Source: Rana temporaria
Taxonomy: Eukaryota > Chordata > Amphibia > Anura > Ranidae
Assembly: GCF_905171775.1 (NCBI RefSeq)
Contig: NC_053493.1
Span: forward strand, 247,038,438 to 247,102,437
Direction: 5' to 3'
DNA: 64,000 nucleotides
Shown here: positions 10,085 through 20,520 of the stretch, piece by piece
Layout of the letters: each line of letters starts with the position of its first letter
Position numbering within the stretch: position 1 is the first letter of the stretch
The notes under the pieces: model-generated
Seen by the model: only the letters and a program-made list of their open reading frames with translations
Told to the model about the DNA's origin: nothing
Database searches by the model: none
Made by a program: the position numbers and the translations under genes

Positions 10085-11300
10085 TTAAGTTATGTCTAAT
10101 AAAATGGAACGACACAAGGAAAAAGTATTGAACACGCTAACATAAATTTGTTTAGTACTTCGTACAAAATCCTTTGTTGGTATTGACAGCTTCATGGAGA
10201 AATTTGTTGCATGCATTGCTCAGGTGTGATTTTGGCCCATTCTTCCACACACACAGTCTTCAAACCTTGAAGGTTCAGTGAGCCTCCTCTGTGAGGCCCC
10301 GTACACACCATAGAATCTATCCGCAGATAAATCCCATCGAATGGGTTTCAGCGGATAGATTCTATGGTGTGTACACTCCGGCGGATATTTATCCGCGGAT
10401 ATTTCCGAATTCCAGCAGATAAATATTTGTCGACATGCACAGAATATCTATCCGCTGGAATCGGATCCCACGGATGGATCCGCTCGTCTGTACAGACTAC
10501 CGGATCCATCCGTCCAAAGGGATTCCCTGCACGCGTCGTAATGATTTGACGCATGCGTGGAATTCCTTATATGACAGCGTCGCGCCCGTCGCCGCGTCAT
10601 AATCGCGGCGACGGCGCGACACGTCATCGCCAGAGGATTTCAGCGCGGATTTCAATGCGATGGTGTGTACACTCCATCGCATGAAAATCCGCCGAAATCC
10701 TCGAGAGGATTTATCCGCGGAAACGGTCTGCTGGACCGTATTCGCGGATAAATTCTCTCGTGTGTATGGGGCCTGAATTCTGATCTTTTGTTCTTTCCAT
10801 ATATTTTTTTATTGAATTCAAGTCAGGTGAATGACTGGGCCATTCTAGCAGCTTTTTTTTTCTCTTTGAAACCAATTAAAAGTTTCCTTGGCTTTGTGTT
10901 TGGGATCATTGTCTTGCTGAAATGTCCATCCTTGTTTTATCTTCATCATCCTGGTAGATGGCAACAGATTTTTAGAATGTCTTGGTACATTTTTCCATCC
11001 ATCCATCCTTCCTTCAAGGACATGAAGGTGGCCAGTACTGTATACTAAAAAACAACCCCACACCATGATGTTCCTACAATTAAACTTCACTGTTGATATG
11101 GTGGGTGTTGTTGGGGTGATGTGCAGTGCCATTTGACCTCCAAGCATGGTGTGTATTATGGCATCCAAGGAGTTTAATTTTGGTCTTATCTGACCACACT
11201 ATATTCTCCCAGTATTTCACAGGCTTTTCTAAACATTGTGCAGCAAACTTTAAACAAGCTTCAACATTCTTTTCCTGAACACCATTCTTCCACATTCAGG
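10085..11300 (-). mobile_element. Tc1 relic, interrupted by a MITE
   Basis: This is a second, different minus-strand Tc1 family. The minus frame 11080-11295 reads ACLKFAAQCLEKPVKYWENI and VWSDKTKIKLLG (first catalytic aspartate region). The minus frame 10845-11168 reads IMVWGCFLVYSTGHLHVLEG and GWTFQQDNDPKHKAKET (second aspartate region). Frames are shifted relative to each other. The N-terminal DNA-binding part and the right terminus are absent. The left part (about 10085-10290) contains the C-terminal end and the untranslated tail. A MITE at 10295-10773 splits the copy. Confidence 0.88.
10295..10773. mobile_element. Palindromic MITE of the GTACACAC family, copy 3
   Basis: The tips are GGCCCCGTACACACCATAG and CTCGTGTGTATGGGGCC. 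A perfect TGA duplication flanks it at 10292-10294 and 10774-10776. Removing it restores the Tc1 sequence CTCTG-TGA-ATTCTGATC. The arms are rich in ATCCGCGGAT/ATCCGCTGG words. A 40-bp GC-rich palindrome-like stretch (GCGTCGCGCCCGTCGCCGCG) lies at 10578-10620. It is the same subfamily as copies 5 and 8. Confidence 0.92.
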
Positions 11301-11376
11301 AGAGGGAGGTTGAACCTCCCCTAGCCACAGCAACTTCTAAACTCTTGTAAAAACCTATATGTACATTGACACATAG

Positions 11377-11590
11377 GGGGTTATTTGCTAAAGGCAAATT
11401 CACTGTGCACTTCCAAGTGCACTTGGAAGTGCAGTCGCTGTAGATCTGACAGGGACATGCAGAAAAAAATACAAACCAGCATTTTTGCTTGAACATGATT
11501 GACTGATGTATTTAGCAGATATTCCACTGATTTCAGATCTTCCCCTCAGATCCACAGGGCAGAGTGGATTTGCCTTTAGTAAATCAACCC
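11377..11590. mobile_element. Palindromic MITE with ATTTRCTAAAGGCAAAT tips
   Basis: The left tip GGGTTATTTGCTAAAGGCAA pairs with the right tip TTGCCTTTAGTAAATCAACC. An inner palindrome, CACTTCCAAGTGCACTTGGAAGTG, is centred at 11418. It belongs to the same family as 40112-40371. Confidence 0.8.
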
Positions 11591-11687
11591 AATAGACTTT
11601 TATGAGGTTTAGTTTTGGAGCTTTGGCAAATAAACCCCAAAAGCTCCTAAGCTCAAGTTTAGAAGCTGTAGTGCACATGAGCCCTAA

Positions 11688-12109
11688 GGCTGCATTCACA
11701 CCTGAGCGTTTTGTCACCTGAAGCGCGACGCTCAAATACGCTAGAGGGGAAAAAATACATTATTCCCTATGGAGATGGTTCACATCTCCACGCCAGTATG
11801 CCTGACGCCGAACGACTGAAGCTCAAACAAGTTCCGGACCCTTTTTTGTCGCGCGTATGGGGCAGTTTGGTCGTTTTTGAGCATTTCCATTTCCCATAGA
11901 AAGTAATGGAAACGCTCGATTCAAGCGACTAGCACGACAACGAGCGTTTGCTACGGGCGTTTCGTTGCTTTAATCAATTGAACTTTTCACCCAGGCAGAA
12001 GATTAAATAAATCTACCAACATAGCAACAAGTGATGAAAAGATGATAATTTTTCCTATTGGCTAAAATAAAAAACGTCAAAGTACAAACGCTCAGGTGTG
12101 AATGCAGCC
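11688..12109. mobile_element. PIF/Harbinger-like MITE, TAA duplication
   Basis: The tips GGCTGCATTCACACCTGAGC and its exact reverse complement bound a 422-bp element. A TAA duplication lies at 11685-11687 and 12110-12112. The TAA 3-bp duplication is the hallmark of PIF/Harbinger. It has no coding capacity. Inner arms repeat AACGCTC/GAGCGTT words. Confidence 0.9.
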
Positions 12110-12112
12110 TAA

Positions 12113-13220
12113 GAGAGGATGGCCATATCACTTAGTGAAAAAATATGAAAAAAATAAGCCTTAAAAAAAAATCCATTAAAGCTAATGCATTTAAGGATTG
12201 CCATGCTGCAATATAATATTTTTTTGTTTTTGGGGTTCGTTTTATTCAACAACTTAGGAGGTGTAAGAAATAACTAGTTTGTAGAGCTAAGCAGTAGTGG
12301 TACCCTGTATTTAATGTGCTTTTCACTGCATGGTAGTCAACGTTTGTTGAAAGGTCCACAGGGCTAAAATTAGAGCTTGCATCACCTCGTGCAAACAGGG
12401 AAAACTGCTTTCATTAGTCCTGTTGCTCTATGTTAACAATCATGTGGTCCATTTTCAAGCCACACAAGCAAAATGCTGCATTGTTTGATGTACTGCCTAT
12501 TTTGACAACTGCGGTAGACACATCTGTCTTCAAATTTTCCAAATCCAAACATACAATCTGTCGTCTCGATCCCTTTCTGGGAGAAACATGTGGGTAAAAT
12601 GAAGCACATCTGAGATTCTCTCTTGTACCAACTGTAGTTAATTTTCTGGTTCTATGCAGAAAATCATCAAATAAATCATGATCATGAAATGCTGTGTATT
12701 AATGTTATGTGATGATTTATTCAATATTACACTTTAGTTTTTCAAAGTAAAAGAATTGTTTGTCCATTCACAGTTCACTGTGACTGTTAAAATAGTTACA
12801 ATAAAAAATATGTTATACTTACCTCTTATGGGCAATGGTATTGCACAGTGCAGTCCCTTATATCCTCTTCTGGAGCATTTTGTTGTGTGTTTGGTCCACA
12901 TGAGTGCTTCTGTGATTGGAAATTTTGGGAACATTTTATGAATTTTTCTTTAGAACCTGGGACCACACTTGGAACTATTTAATATGTAAGGGTCATATTA
13001 TAATAGCAACTTTGTAAGAGGGATGTGTAGTTACAAATTAGGCTAGCTACAGAGTTACTTTTGAAAATGGCAACACTTTTCTCCAGGAAGCTTCAAATCT
13101 CCAGAGTGCCATGGTCATTAGCAGCTCCATTGAATGTCATGAGTAGCTATTGAAGCTAGCAATGCTGTAGGTTTCTTCAAATGGTGCAGACGGTAAATAG
13201 CCCAACAATATGCGTTTCCC
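12113..13220. other. No recognised feature
   Basis: Non-coding AT-rich sequence. TTAAAATAGTTACAATAAAA and TATGTTATACTTACCTCTTA (about 12785-12825) resemble a frog repeat also seen near 16960, without clear ends. Confidence 0.45.
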
Positions 13221-14015
13221 ACACAGTGATTAAGTGGTTAGTACATTTGCCTAGCAGCACCCAAGGTCGTCAGTTCGAAATCTCACCCATGGAAGTACAT
13301 GCACAGAATTTTCATGTTCTCCCTGTGCCTGCCTGGGTTTCCTCCAGGTGGTAGGTTAATTGTCTCCTGTCTCAATTGGCCCTAGTATGTATTTGTATAA
13401 ATGTTAAGAGTTAAAGCGGAGCTCCACCCTAAAGTGGAACTCCCGCTGATCGGAACCCTCCCCCCTCCGGTGTCACATTTGACACCTTTCAGGGGGAGGG
13501 GGGTGCAGATACCTGTCTAAAGACAGGTATTTGCACCCACTTCCGGCCACACAGTCTCGAGCAGACTGCGGGCATTACGTCACCTCCCGTCCCCCCCCCC
13601 TTTGTGTGCTGGGAACACTCGGGTCCCAGTACACAGCGGGAGCCAATCAGCAGGCGCAGCGCAACTCGCACATGCGCCGTAGGGAACCGGGCAGTGAAGC
13701 CGGAGCGCTTCACTTCCTGGTTCCCTAACCGTGGATGGCGGGGGGAGCAGCAGAGTGACGAGCGATCGCTCGTCCTCTGCTGCGGACGGCGCTGGACTCC
13801 AGGACAGGTAAGTGTCCTAATATTAAAAGTCAGCAGCTGCAGTATTTGTAGCTGCTGGCTTTTAATATTTTTTTTTCAGCGGACATCCTCTTTAAGGACC
13901 TTAAAGTGTAAGCTCCTTGAGAGTAGGAACTGATGTGAATGTACAATATTTATACTGTATGAAAAGCTCTGCGTAAATTGACGGTGATATATAAGTGCCT
14001 GTAATAAAAAATAAA
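13221..14015 (+). mobile_element. tRNA-like SINE with L2-type tail, split by a TTAA element
   Basis: The head (13221-13410) contains an A-box-like TAAGTGGTTAGTAC and a B-box-like GGTCGTCAGTTCGAAATC, as in tRNA-derived SINEs. These are followed by the conserved core CATGTTCTCCCTGTGCCTGC. The tail (13896-14015) reads GTAAGCTCCTTGAGAGTAGG and AGCTCTGCGTAAATTGACGG. The tail resembles the 3' end of the L2 LINE at 20521, which suggests mobilisation by L2. The insertion at 13415-13891 separates the halves. Confidence 0.78.
13415..13891. mobile_element. TTAA-type MITE with AGCGGAG tips, copy A
   Basis: Left tip AGCGGAGCTCCACCCTAAA; right end GCGGACATCCTCT. TTAA occurs on both sides (13411-13414 and 13892-13895). 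Near the right end, AGTCAGCAGCTGCAG and AGCTGCTGGCTTTTAATATT form an inner inverted repeat. It is inserted into the SINE. The TTAA duplication points to a piggyBac-like mechanism; the superfamily is inference. Confidence 0.78.
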
Positions 14016-14946
14016 CTATTTACAAATTAAAGGAACTACACATTTCATTGACTCAAATTGTATTTTCCCGAACATCAAAAGCATGAAGTAATACTGGTGT
14101 TGCTATAAGATCTGTTGTTGGACAAAGCTCTAAATCCTATACAGTAACTGGTGTGTGACTGCCCAGCTGCCTGATTTGTACTAAAAAATGCCTGGAAATG
14201 TCAACTGACAGAATCACTAACATGAACCCACAAAAGCTAACTGTATGTGCTGGCTTTATGTGTGGTATACGTTAGTGCATATATAAGCATATATCCAAAG
14301 CATAGCTACGCATACAAGCAATTTGAGGACATAGGTTATCATGTAATATACACTTCCAGCTGAATGATGGAGAGAAACTGAGGGAGAAGAGAAATATTGG
14401 AATACTAGTGCAAGAGTGTATTTGCTTTGGAAGAATAAATCACCTCTAGTGTTGAGTGTCCTATGTGTGTCGATGGTGCCACATTATGTAAAACTATCAG
14501 TATATGTTTTTACATTTTAGAATAAGGTGCTGTGAGTCTGTCCATAATTTTAAAGGGTGCTTTGAGATTGTCTTGGCTGAAAAAGGTTGAGAAACTATTT
14601 TGGCCCTATACTGTACATCAAGATATATGGAATTAACCGGTAAGTCAAAATACCATTTTTTTGGGACAGAACCTGATGGTGTCATGTGTCAGATGCCATA
14701 TGTCTAGCATACTATTTAGGTATAAAAACATTACCTTCCTTGGAGTGGGACTTGTATCTGTATGGAATAGCAATTAGGGTTGCTAAACAGAGGTTTTTAT
14801 GGCATTTTACCTAAATATACTGTATAGAATGGTAATTGCCTCCATGGGCAGTTATTGATGGTTCAGGATAACGTCTTGATTTTTCCTTCTCTGACAAGTT
14901 GGTTTCATTCTTGATATAAATAAAACCCCTTTATTTAATTTTACAG
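14016..14946. other. Intron of the crotonase-like gene, no repeat recognised
   Basis: Upstream intronic sequence ending in the polypyrimidine-poor acceptor TTTATTTAATTTTACAG at 14930-14946. No further exon was recognised here. Confidence 0.5.
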
Positions 14947-15096
14947 GAGTTCCCCTTATTGATGGAGGAACAGTCAGATTGCCACAGTTAATTGGCCTTT
15001 CAAGAGCTTTGGATCTGATTCTTACAGGACGGCAAGTGAAGGCCCAGGAAGCATATGAGTTTGGTCTAGCAAATCGCATGGTTCCTGATGGGCAAG
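14947..15096 (+). CDS. Enoyl-CoA hydratase/isomerase family protein, penultimate exon
   Basis: This 150-bp exon encodes GVPLIDGGTVRLPQLIGLSR and then ALDLILTGRQVKAQEAYEFG and LANRMVPDGQ. This is the crotonase-fold segment that follows the catalytic glutamate region: the GGT-RLP turn, the L.LTG stretch and the A...GL.N..VP helix. Crotonases act on acyl-CoA thioesters, typically adding or removing water in mitochondria or peroxisomes; the substrate of this member cannot be told. The acceptor AG is at 14945-14946 and the donor AAG|GTTGGT at 15097. The first codon is split after one base and the exon ends with one extra base. Earlier exons with the oxyanion hole and first glutamate are not in view. 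Confidence 0.9.
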
Positions 15097-15179
15097 GTTG
15101 GTGCTGAATTTAGATTGTAGTTGAACTGAAGCAGACAGAATTTTGAGAAGCTATGCATAATATTAAACCAGCTTTTAAC

Positions 15180-15276
15180 TTCAGCTTGTTCAGTTAAACT
15201 TTGAAATTAAAGATAGAAGCTGGTTGGCTGCCATGCAGAGCTGCTCTAAATTCTGGCTGCACCAGTCTTAGTAAAT
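15180..15276. repeat. Partial copy of the TTTACTAAA palindromic MITE
   Basis: CAGCTTGTTCAGTTAAACTT, GAAGCTGGTTGGCTGCCATG and CAGAGCTGC match 19555-19710 and 52841-53013. The right tip TCTTAGTAAAT is present and the left part is missing. Confidence 0.65.
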
Positions 15277-16280
15277 TCCCTGTCTATGTTTTTGTTTGGA
15301 AGACAGTTGCCATGGTGTTTATTCATAGTAACAGTGGGCAAATATAAAATAAAGCAACTTTTTTGATGAGGAGTTAACACCATAACAACCAGATTCTTGT
15401 TGGGGAGCCCATTTACATCAGCCTGTTCCAATGTGGTACATTAAACACACCGTGTTGTATGCCAACATGTGTGGTCGTAGGGTAGCCCATTCTTTTAAAT
15501 GGTTTGCCAAGCACCCCATACTGAACCACAAAACGTGCAGGCAACATTTTCAGCAGTGCAAAATAACACAAATCTATCGGCAAGGTGCGTTGGGGTGTCC
15601 CTCAGAATGAATGCTGCATTGCACCAACCCAGGTAACATGCGTTGCCTCAGGGCAATAATGTGAATATACGCTAAATCTTTTAATTCAAGTTAGAAATCT
15701 AGAACGACAATTCTTGCGCCGATTGCATTACCTTAGATAAAACATATTGAAATATGACATACAGTTACATTCAGAATCAGGTATATCTCAGCACTGATTA
15801 ACTGGCTCTGTCCCCAGTTTTTCTGTCTACATTGGGGACCAATAAAAATTGGAGAATTGAAAACCTTTATACTTTTGAATTGAAGAAAACACTTCACAAA
15901 TGTGTGTCACCTCTTCTCACCTCCCTCGTCTGTATATTTCAGTAGGTATTGGCATTTTCAAGTTACCTTTGCATCTGTTGTTCCCTGGCAAACATTTATC
16001 TGTCTATGACCAATCTAGGCTGCACAGCTCTGCTCAGAATGGCTACATACACAATTACCATTTTTTGTGGTTGCATATTTTGGCAAGATGCTATTTGGCA
16101 GCATGTGGCTACCAGATAAAGAAAACGTCAGCGACATTCCCGTGGACTTCAAGCTGCTGATCTTTAGGATTACTAGAGGACCCGGTCCTGAAATGCTCAC
16201 ATAGTGCAGTTCAGCTGACACCTGGAAGGTAAGCAGACCTTATAGGAACTTGCAATGACCTTCCCCTGTAGATGTGTCTA
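15277..16280. other. Intronic sequence, no recognised feature
   Basis: No coding frame, tip pair or tandem repeat was recognised. Confidence 0.5.
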
Positions 16281-16625
16281 AGACCCCTTTCACACTGAGG
16301 TGCTTTGCAGGTGCTATAATGCTAAAAATAGCGCCTGCAAAGTGCCCTGAAAGAGCAGCTCCATTCACTCCAGTGTGAGCGGTGTGCTGGCAGGACGGTA
16401 AAAAAAGTCCTGCTAGATGCATCTTTGAGGCGCTGTAGGAGCGGTAAATACACCACTCCTAAAGTGCTCCTGCCCATTGAAATCAATGGGCAGCGCCACT
16501 TTTCCGGATGTTTTAACCCTTTTTTGGCTGCTAGCAGGAGTTAAAAGCACCCCGTTAGCAGCCGAATAGTGGCGTGAAAATGACGGTAAAGCAACGCCCC
16601 CACTGCCCCAGTGTGAAAGGGCTCT
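16281..16625. mobile_element. MITE with CCCTTTCACACTG tips
   Basis: Left tip AGACCCCTTTCACACTGAGG and right tip CCCCAGTGTGAAAGGGCTCT are inverted repeats. Inner inverted words (GCGCCTGCAAAGTGCC with GGTGCTTTGCAGG) and GGAGCGGTAAATACACCACTCC add hairpins. TAA (16278-16280-like) lies to the left and TTA to the right, compatible with a 3-bp Harbinger-like site. Confidence 0.82.
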
Positions 16626-16729
16626 TATTAGAACAGTAAACATTTTAGAATTTCAAAACATCTGCTATTTTTTTACACCTTATTTCTTACCTTCTCCAAA
16701 GTCAGAAAGGGAGGAAGGGCCTTTTTATT

Positions 16730-16731
<2 letters not shown>

Positions 16732-16802
<71 letters not shown>
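16732..16802. repeat. (TA)n microsatellite, about 35 units
   Basis: A pure TA run of about 70 bases. Confidence 0.97.
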
Positions 16803-16805
<3 letters not shown>

Positions 16806-17157
16806 CATATATTTCTCTGTGCTTGAGATAAGTAAAACCTAGCTAGTAGGCTATATGTAGATGAGTGTGTATGTGAAAGAAAATGTTTATGTAAGTGGAT
16901 GTGTGAGTGAACATCTTTGGCTTTTTCGGCACAGGATTTAAAGTGATACTAAAGGAAAAATAAATAACAAACATGTTATACTTACCTGCTCTGTGCCTAA
17001 GTGAAAATGCCCAAACTGGGTCCAATTAGCCATTTCCCCTCCAGTGTCATGTGACTCGTTAGTGTTGCATGGTCTCAGATGTGAACGGGGAGCAGGTGTG
17101 TGAAAATTTGGTGTTATCGCTCTCTCTCTCATACTGGTCACTTGAAGTTGAATATGG
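16803..17157. other. Intronic; possible repeat tip
   Basis: TTTAAAGTGATACTAAAGGA at about 16937 followed by ATGTTATACTTACCTGCTCT resembles a common frog repeat, but its other end is not seen; the Tc1 relic follows directly. Confidence 0.4.
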
Positions 17158-17205
17158 TGCCTCATGCAAAAGACTCTGAGGATCTGAAAAAAAAATATTG
17201 TTGCT

Positions 17206-18012
17206 CTACATAAAGATGGCCTAGGCTATAAGAAGATTGCCAAGACCCTGAAACTGAGCTGCAGCACGGTGGCCAAGACCATACAGTGGTTTAACAGAAC
17301 AGATTCCACTCAGAACAGGCCTCGCCGTGGTTGACCAAAGAGGTTGAGTGCACGAGCTTAGAGCCATAGACAGAGGTTGTCTTTGAGAAATATTTGTATG
17401 ATTACTGCCAGGATTGCTGAAGGATGAAGGGGTGGGGGGGTCAGCCTGTCAGTGCTCAGACCATACACTGCACACTGCATTTAATTGATATGCATGGCTG
17501 TAATCCCAGAAGGAAGCCTCTTCTAAAGATGGTGCACAAGAAAGTCCGCAAACAGTTTGCTGAAGACAAGCAGACTAAGTACATGGATTACTGGAACCAT
17601 GTCCTGTGGTCTGATGAGACCAAAATAAACGTATTTAATTCAGATGGTGTGAAGCGTGTGTGGCAGCAACCAGGTGAGGAGTACAAAGACAAGTGTGTCT
17701 TGCCTACAGTCAAGCATGGTGGTGGGAGTGTCATGGTCCGGCGCTGCATGAGTGCTGCCGACACTGGGGAGATACAGTTCATCGAGCATTATCCCCTCCC
17801 TTTGGAGACAGGGCCGCACGGCAGTATTCCAACATGATAATGACCCTAAACATACCTCCAAGATGACCACTGGCTTGCTAAAGAAGCTGAGGGTAAAGAT
17901 GTTGTACTGGCCAAGCATGTCTCCAGACCTAAACCCTATTGAGCATCTGTGGGGCCTCCTCAAATTGAAGGTGGAGGAGCGCAAGGTCTCTAACATCAAC
18001 CCAGCTCCGTGA
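17206..18012 (+). pseudogene. Tc1 transposase pseudogene
   Basis: Pieces of the transposase are readable in shifting frames. The helix-turn-helix region spans about 17206-17335, with a stop at GGTTGA. The frame 17424-17837 holds HVLWSDETKINVFNSDG (first aspartate) and VKHGGGSVM. The frame 17752-18012 holds VFQHDNDPKHTSK (second aspartate) and PSMSPDLNPIEHLW (glutamate). A deletion or frameshift near 17800 and a poly-G run near 17428 break it. All three catalytic acids persist, but the gene cannot make one protein. Confidence 0.9.
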
Positions 18013-18284
18013 TGTCATCATAGAGGAGTAGAAGAGGACTCCAGTCGCAACCTGTGAAGCTCTGGTGAACTCCATGCTCAAGGGGGTTAAGGCAGTGCTG
18101 GAAAATAATGGTGGCCACACAAAATATTGACACTTTGGGCCCAATTTGGACATTTTCACTTAGGGGTGTACTTTTGTTGCCAGCGGGTTAGACATTAATG
18201 GCTGTGTGTTATTTTGAGGGGACAGTAAATTTACACTGTTATACAAGCTGTGCACTCACTACTGTATATTGCAGCAAAGTGTGA

Positions 18285-18528
18285 GGCCTCGTACACACGG
18301 CCGAGGAACTCGACGTGCCAAACACATCGAGTTCCTCGGCCAGTTCAGCCCTGAAGCCGCCGAGGAGCTCGGCGGGACGAGAGAACATGTTCTCTATTTC
18401 CTCGCCGAGGTCCTCGTCGGCTTCCTCGGCCGAAAGTGTACACACGACCAGTTTCCTCGGCAGAATTCAGCCAGAAACTCGGTCGGAAGCTGAATTCTGC
18501 CGAGGAAACTGGTCGTGTGTACGGGGCC
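18285..18528. mobile_element. Palindromic MITE of the GTACACACG family, copy 4
   Basis: Left tip GGCCTCGTACACACGGCC; right tip GGTCGTGTGTACGGGGCC. Flanks are TGA (18282-18284) and TCA (18529-18531). The arms use CGAGGAACTCG/CCTCGGC words. The right third is a palindrome (CAGTTTCCTCGGCAGAATTC and its complement). The near-central palindrome GAGAACATGTTCTC is at 18381-18394. It is nearly identical to copy 6 and lies inside the Tc1 relic. Confidence 0.93.
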
Positions 18529-18613
18529 TCATTTCTTCAGTGTTGTCACATGAAAAGATATTATAAAATATTTACAAAAATATGAGGGGTGTACTCACTT
18601 TTGCGAGATACTG

Positions 18614-19554
18614 TATATATGTGGCCCTTTGTCGTGTACCAGCTTAACTGTGTTAATTTGTCATATAGCTCCTGAATTTGTAATGGTAAATACATTATGG
18701 CTCACAGAACACATTCAAAATGTACTAAATTGCAAACAGGATAATTACTTTAATTTATGTGCGCATTTCTATAGGGGTTCTCCTCATCATTCGTACTTTT
18801 TTCTAAGTTTATACAAGAGAAGCTGCCATTCTGTAAACAGCTGTCCTAAGTTACACTAAGCCTCCCATTAATATTTTGTCAGTGCCAAGCTGGGTCAGTA
18901 CTCTGACTCATCACTGCCACAAAAGAATTCAAAGACTGTGGAGCTTATATTAAAGGATTTATTTTTCCTCTTGCACAGAACACACTTCTGTAATTTTTTC
19001 CAAAATAGTTTTTTACATTTTAAGTGTAAAACTAATATATCCATATTTTTTTTAACAATATTAATAAAGTAGTGTTCTACGTGAAAGTTCTTTGATTCAA
19101 AAGACAGTTTGCTCCTCCCACCCTGCCATGTTTACTAGTGAAAAGTACTCTGCCAACTGACAACAGTATAAATTGATGGTCAGAAGGTGAATTATGGGAT
19201 GTGGCCATGCACTACCACTGGCATGTTGCCAGGATAGACGCTTGCGTCTCTACCCGGGAGCCAGAGACGAACATTACTCATAGATGCTGCTACTAGGAAG
19301 AAATTATTTTAGTAAAATGCATCACACCAATTTACTCACTTTCAAAACATATTCATAATTTTTCATTATTAAAAAAAAGTCCCTGGAATATTTGATTTGA
19401 GTTAGACATGACGTGACTGTGTATATATATTCATGTTAAAGTAGAGGTAACCTGTGCAACCAAAAAAGTAGGCAAACACAAAACATTATATATTGTTTAC
19501 CAGTTTCAAGGTGTCTGTGAAATTACATTACTGAGAATAAGTAGGATACATTGA
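18614..19554. other. Intronic sequence, no recognised feature
   Basis: AT-rich with no coding frame. TACCCGGGAGCC near 19252 is isolated. Confidence 0.5.
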
Positions 19555-19710
19555 GGTTGATTTACTAAAACTGGACAGTGTAAAATCTGGTGCAGCTATG
19601 CATAGTTCCAATGAGCTTCTAACTTCAGCAAAAAAAAATACCGGAAGCTGGTTGGTTTCTATGCAGAGCTGCACCAGATTGTGCAATCTCCGGTTTTAGC
19701 AAATCAACCC
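19555..19710. mobile_element. Palindromic MITE with GGTTGATTTACTAAA tips
   Basis: The left tip GGTTGATTTACTAAAACTGG pairs with CCGGTTTTAGCAAATCAACC. The interior has CAGCTATGCATAG and CTATGCAGAGCTGCACCAGA. It is 156 bp and non-coding, the same family as 52841-53013. Confidence 0.85.
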
Positions 19711-20024
19711 TATTGTCTAACCTCCTTAACTGTAATGCTTTTGTCAAAGAAACTCCCAAATTGAATTTTATGCAGCTCATACAAAAAACAGTGCAAATTT
19801 CTTCAGTGGGGCTTGGATTTGGAATCTGAACTTCAAAACATAGAAACTCACCCTGAACCAAACCCATCTACTTTCAGTTCATCACTTGTGTGGAAGGGAT
19901 TTAAACACAGCTCTAGTTTACTAGGTGAAGTTAGTATGCTTTAGGGTCTATATGGTAGTTTATAACAATGCAAGTCACTGCGGATATTGTGTATTTTGTC
20001 ATTGGGTACAGAATAGGGTAACCA
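19711..20024. other. Intronic sequence, no recognised feature
   Basis: CTAACCTCCTTAACTGTAAT at 19717 resembles the tip of the TTAACCTCC repeat at 38982, but no partner end was found. Confidence 0.4.
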
Positions 20025-20350
20025 CCTGTCCCGGATTGCCCGGGGCAGTCCTGCATTTTGCAGGTCTGACCCGGGCACATTCATTCCAGGACAATACAGT
20101 GTCCCGGAATGAAACTGACACAGCAACCCCCCCCCCCCCCCGGGCCAATCTGAAGCCCCTCAGAAAAGGCTGCCACATCACTGCTTTACTCACTCACAGT
20201 ACTTGTCCTGGCCGGGAATGCCTGGAGGAGCACAATACCATCCCCTGCTTGTGATTGGAGAAATCATAAATCCCGCCTGTTATGTCCAATCACTGTGCCA
20301 TGAATTTTGGGAAGGGAGGGTGTCCCTGAATGGTAGTTTGGAAATGTGGT
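20025..20350. repeat. GC-rich repeat with CCCGG inverted words
   Basis: GGTAACCACCTGTCCCGGAT, GCATTTTGCAGG and GTGTCCCGGAATG give inner hairpins (TGTCCCGGATTGCCCGGGGCA). A poly-C run lies at 20127-20140. It appears to be a non-autonomous DNA element, but tips and duplication could not be fixed. Confidence 0.4.
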
Positions 20351-20520
20351 TTCTCTTGTACAGAAAGGTTTGGGTTGCATGGTGAAACTGTGCATGAGAT
20401 CTCTATCTCCTAATATTAAAATGTTCACTCTAGTGCTCCTTTTGTTTACCAGTTTGTTTATATTCTAGTAAACTGGTAATTTCCTTTATCATTCATTCAG
20501 TTTGTTTATATTATTATACA

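Larger units (their letters stand above)
17158..18613 (+). mobile_element. Tc1 relic, 5' truncated, interrupted by a MITE
   Basis: The right terminus GTGTACTCACTTTTGCGAGA ends ATACTG directly before a TA at 18614. The left end is lost: homology begins inside the start of the transposase gene (ATAAAGATGGCCTAGGCTAT). The tail sequence GCAGCAAAGTG ... TTTCTTCAGTGTTGTCACAT is split by the element at 18285-18528. This is a third Tc1 family, different from those at 1, 9024 and 10085. Confidence 0.92.

Noticed and set aside
13231..13290. A possible tRNA gene (A- and B-box-like sequence)
   Set aside because: There is no cloverleaf acceptor stem, and the SINE core and tail follow; it is a SINE head.
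18383..18392. Glucocorticoid-type response element at AGAACATGTTCT
   Set aside because: The half-sites have no 3-base spacer, so the steroid receptor consensus is not met; only the p53 decamer pattern fits.
18269..18493. Open frames in both directions with repeated GRGTRRAKHIEF-like peptides (also 30429-30701)
   Set aside because: They are produced by the palindromic arms of the MITEs at 18285 and 30476.
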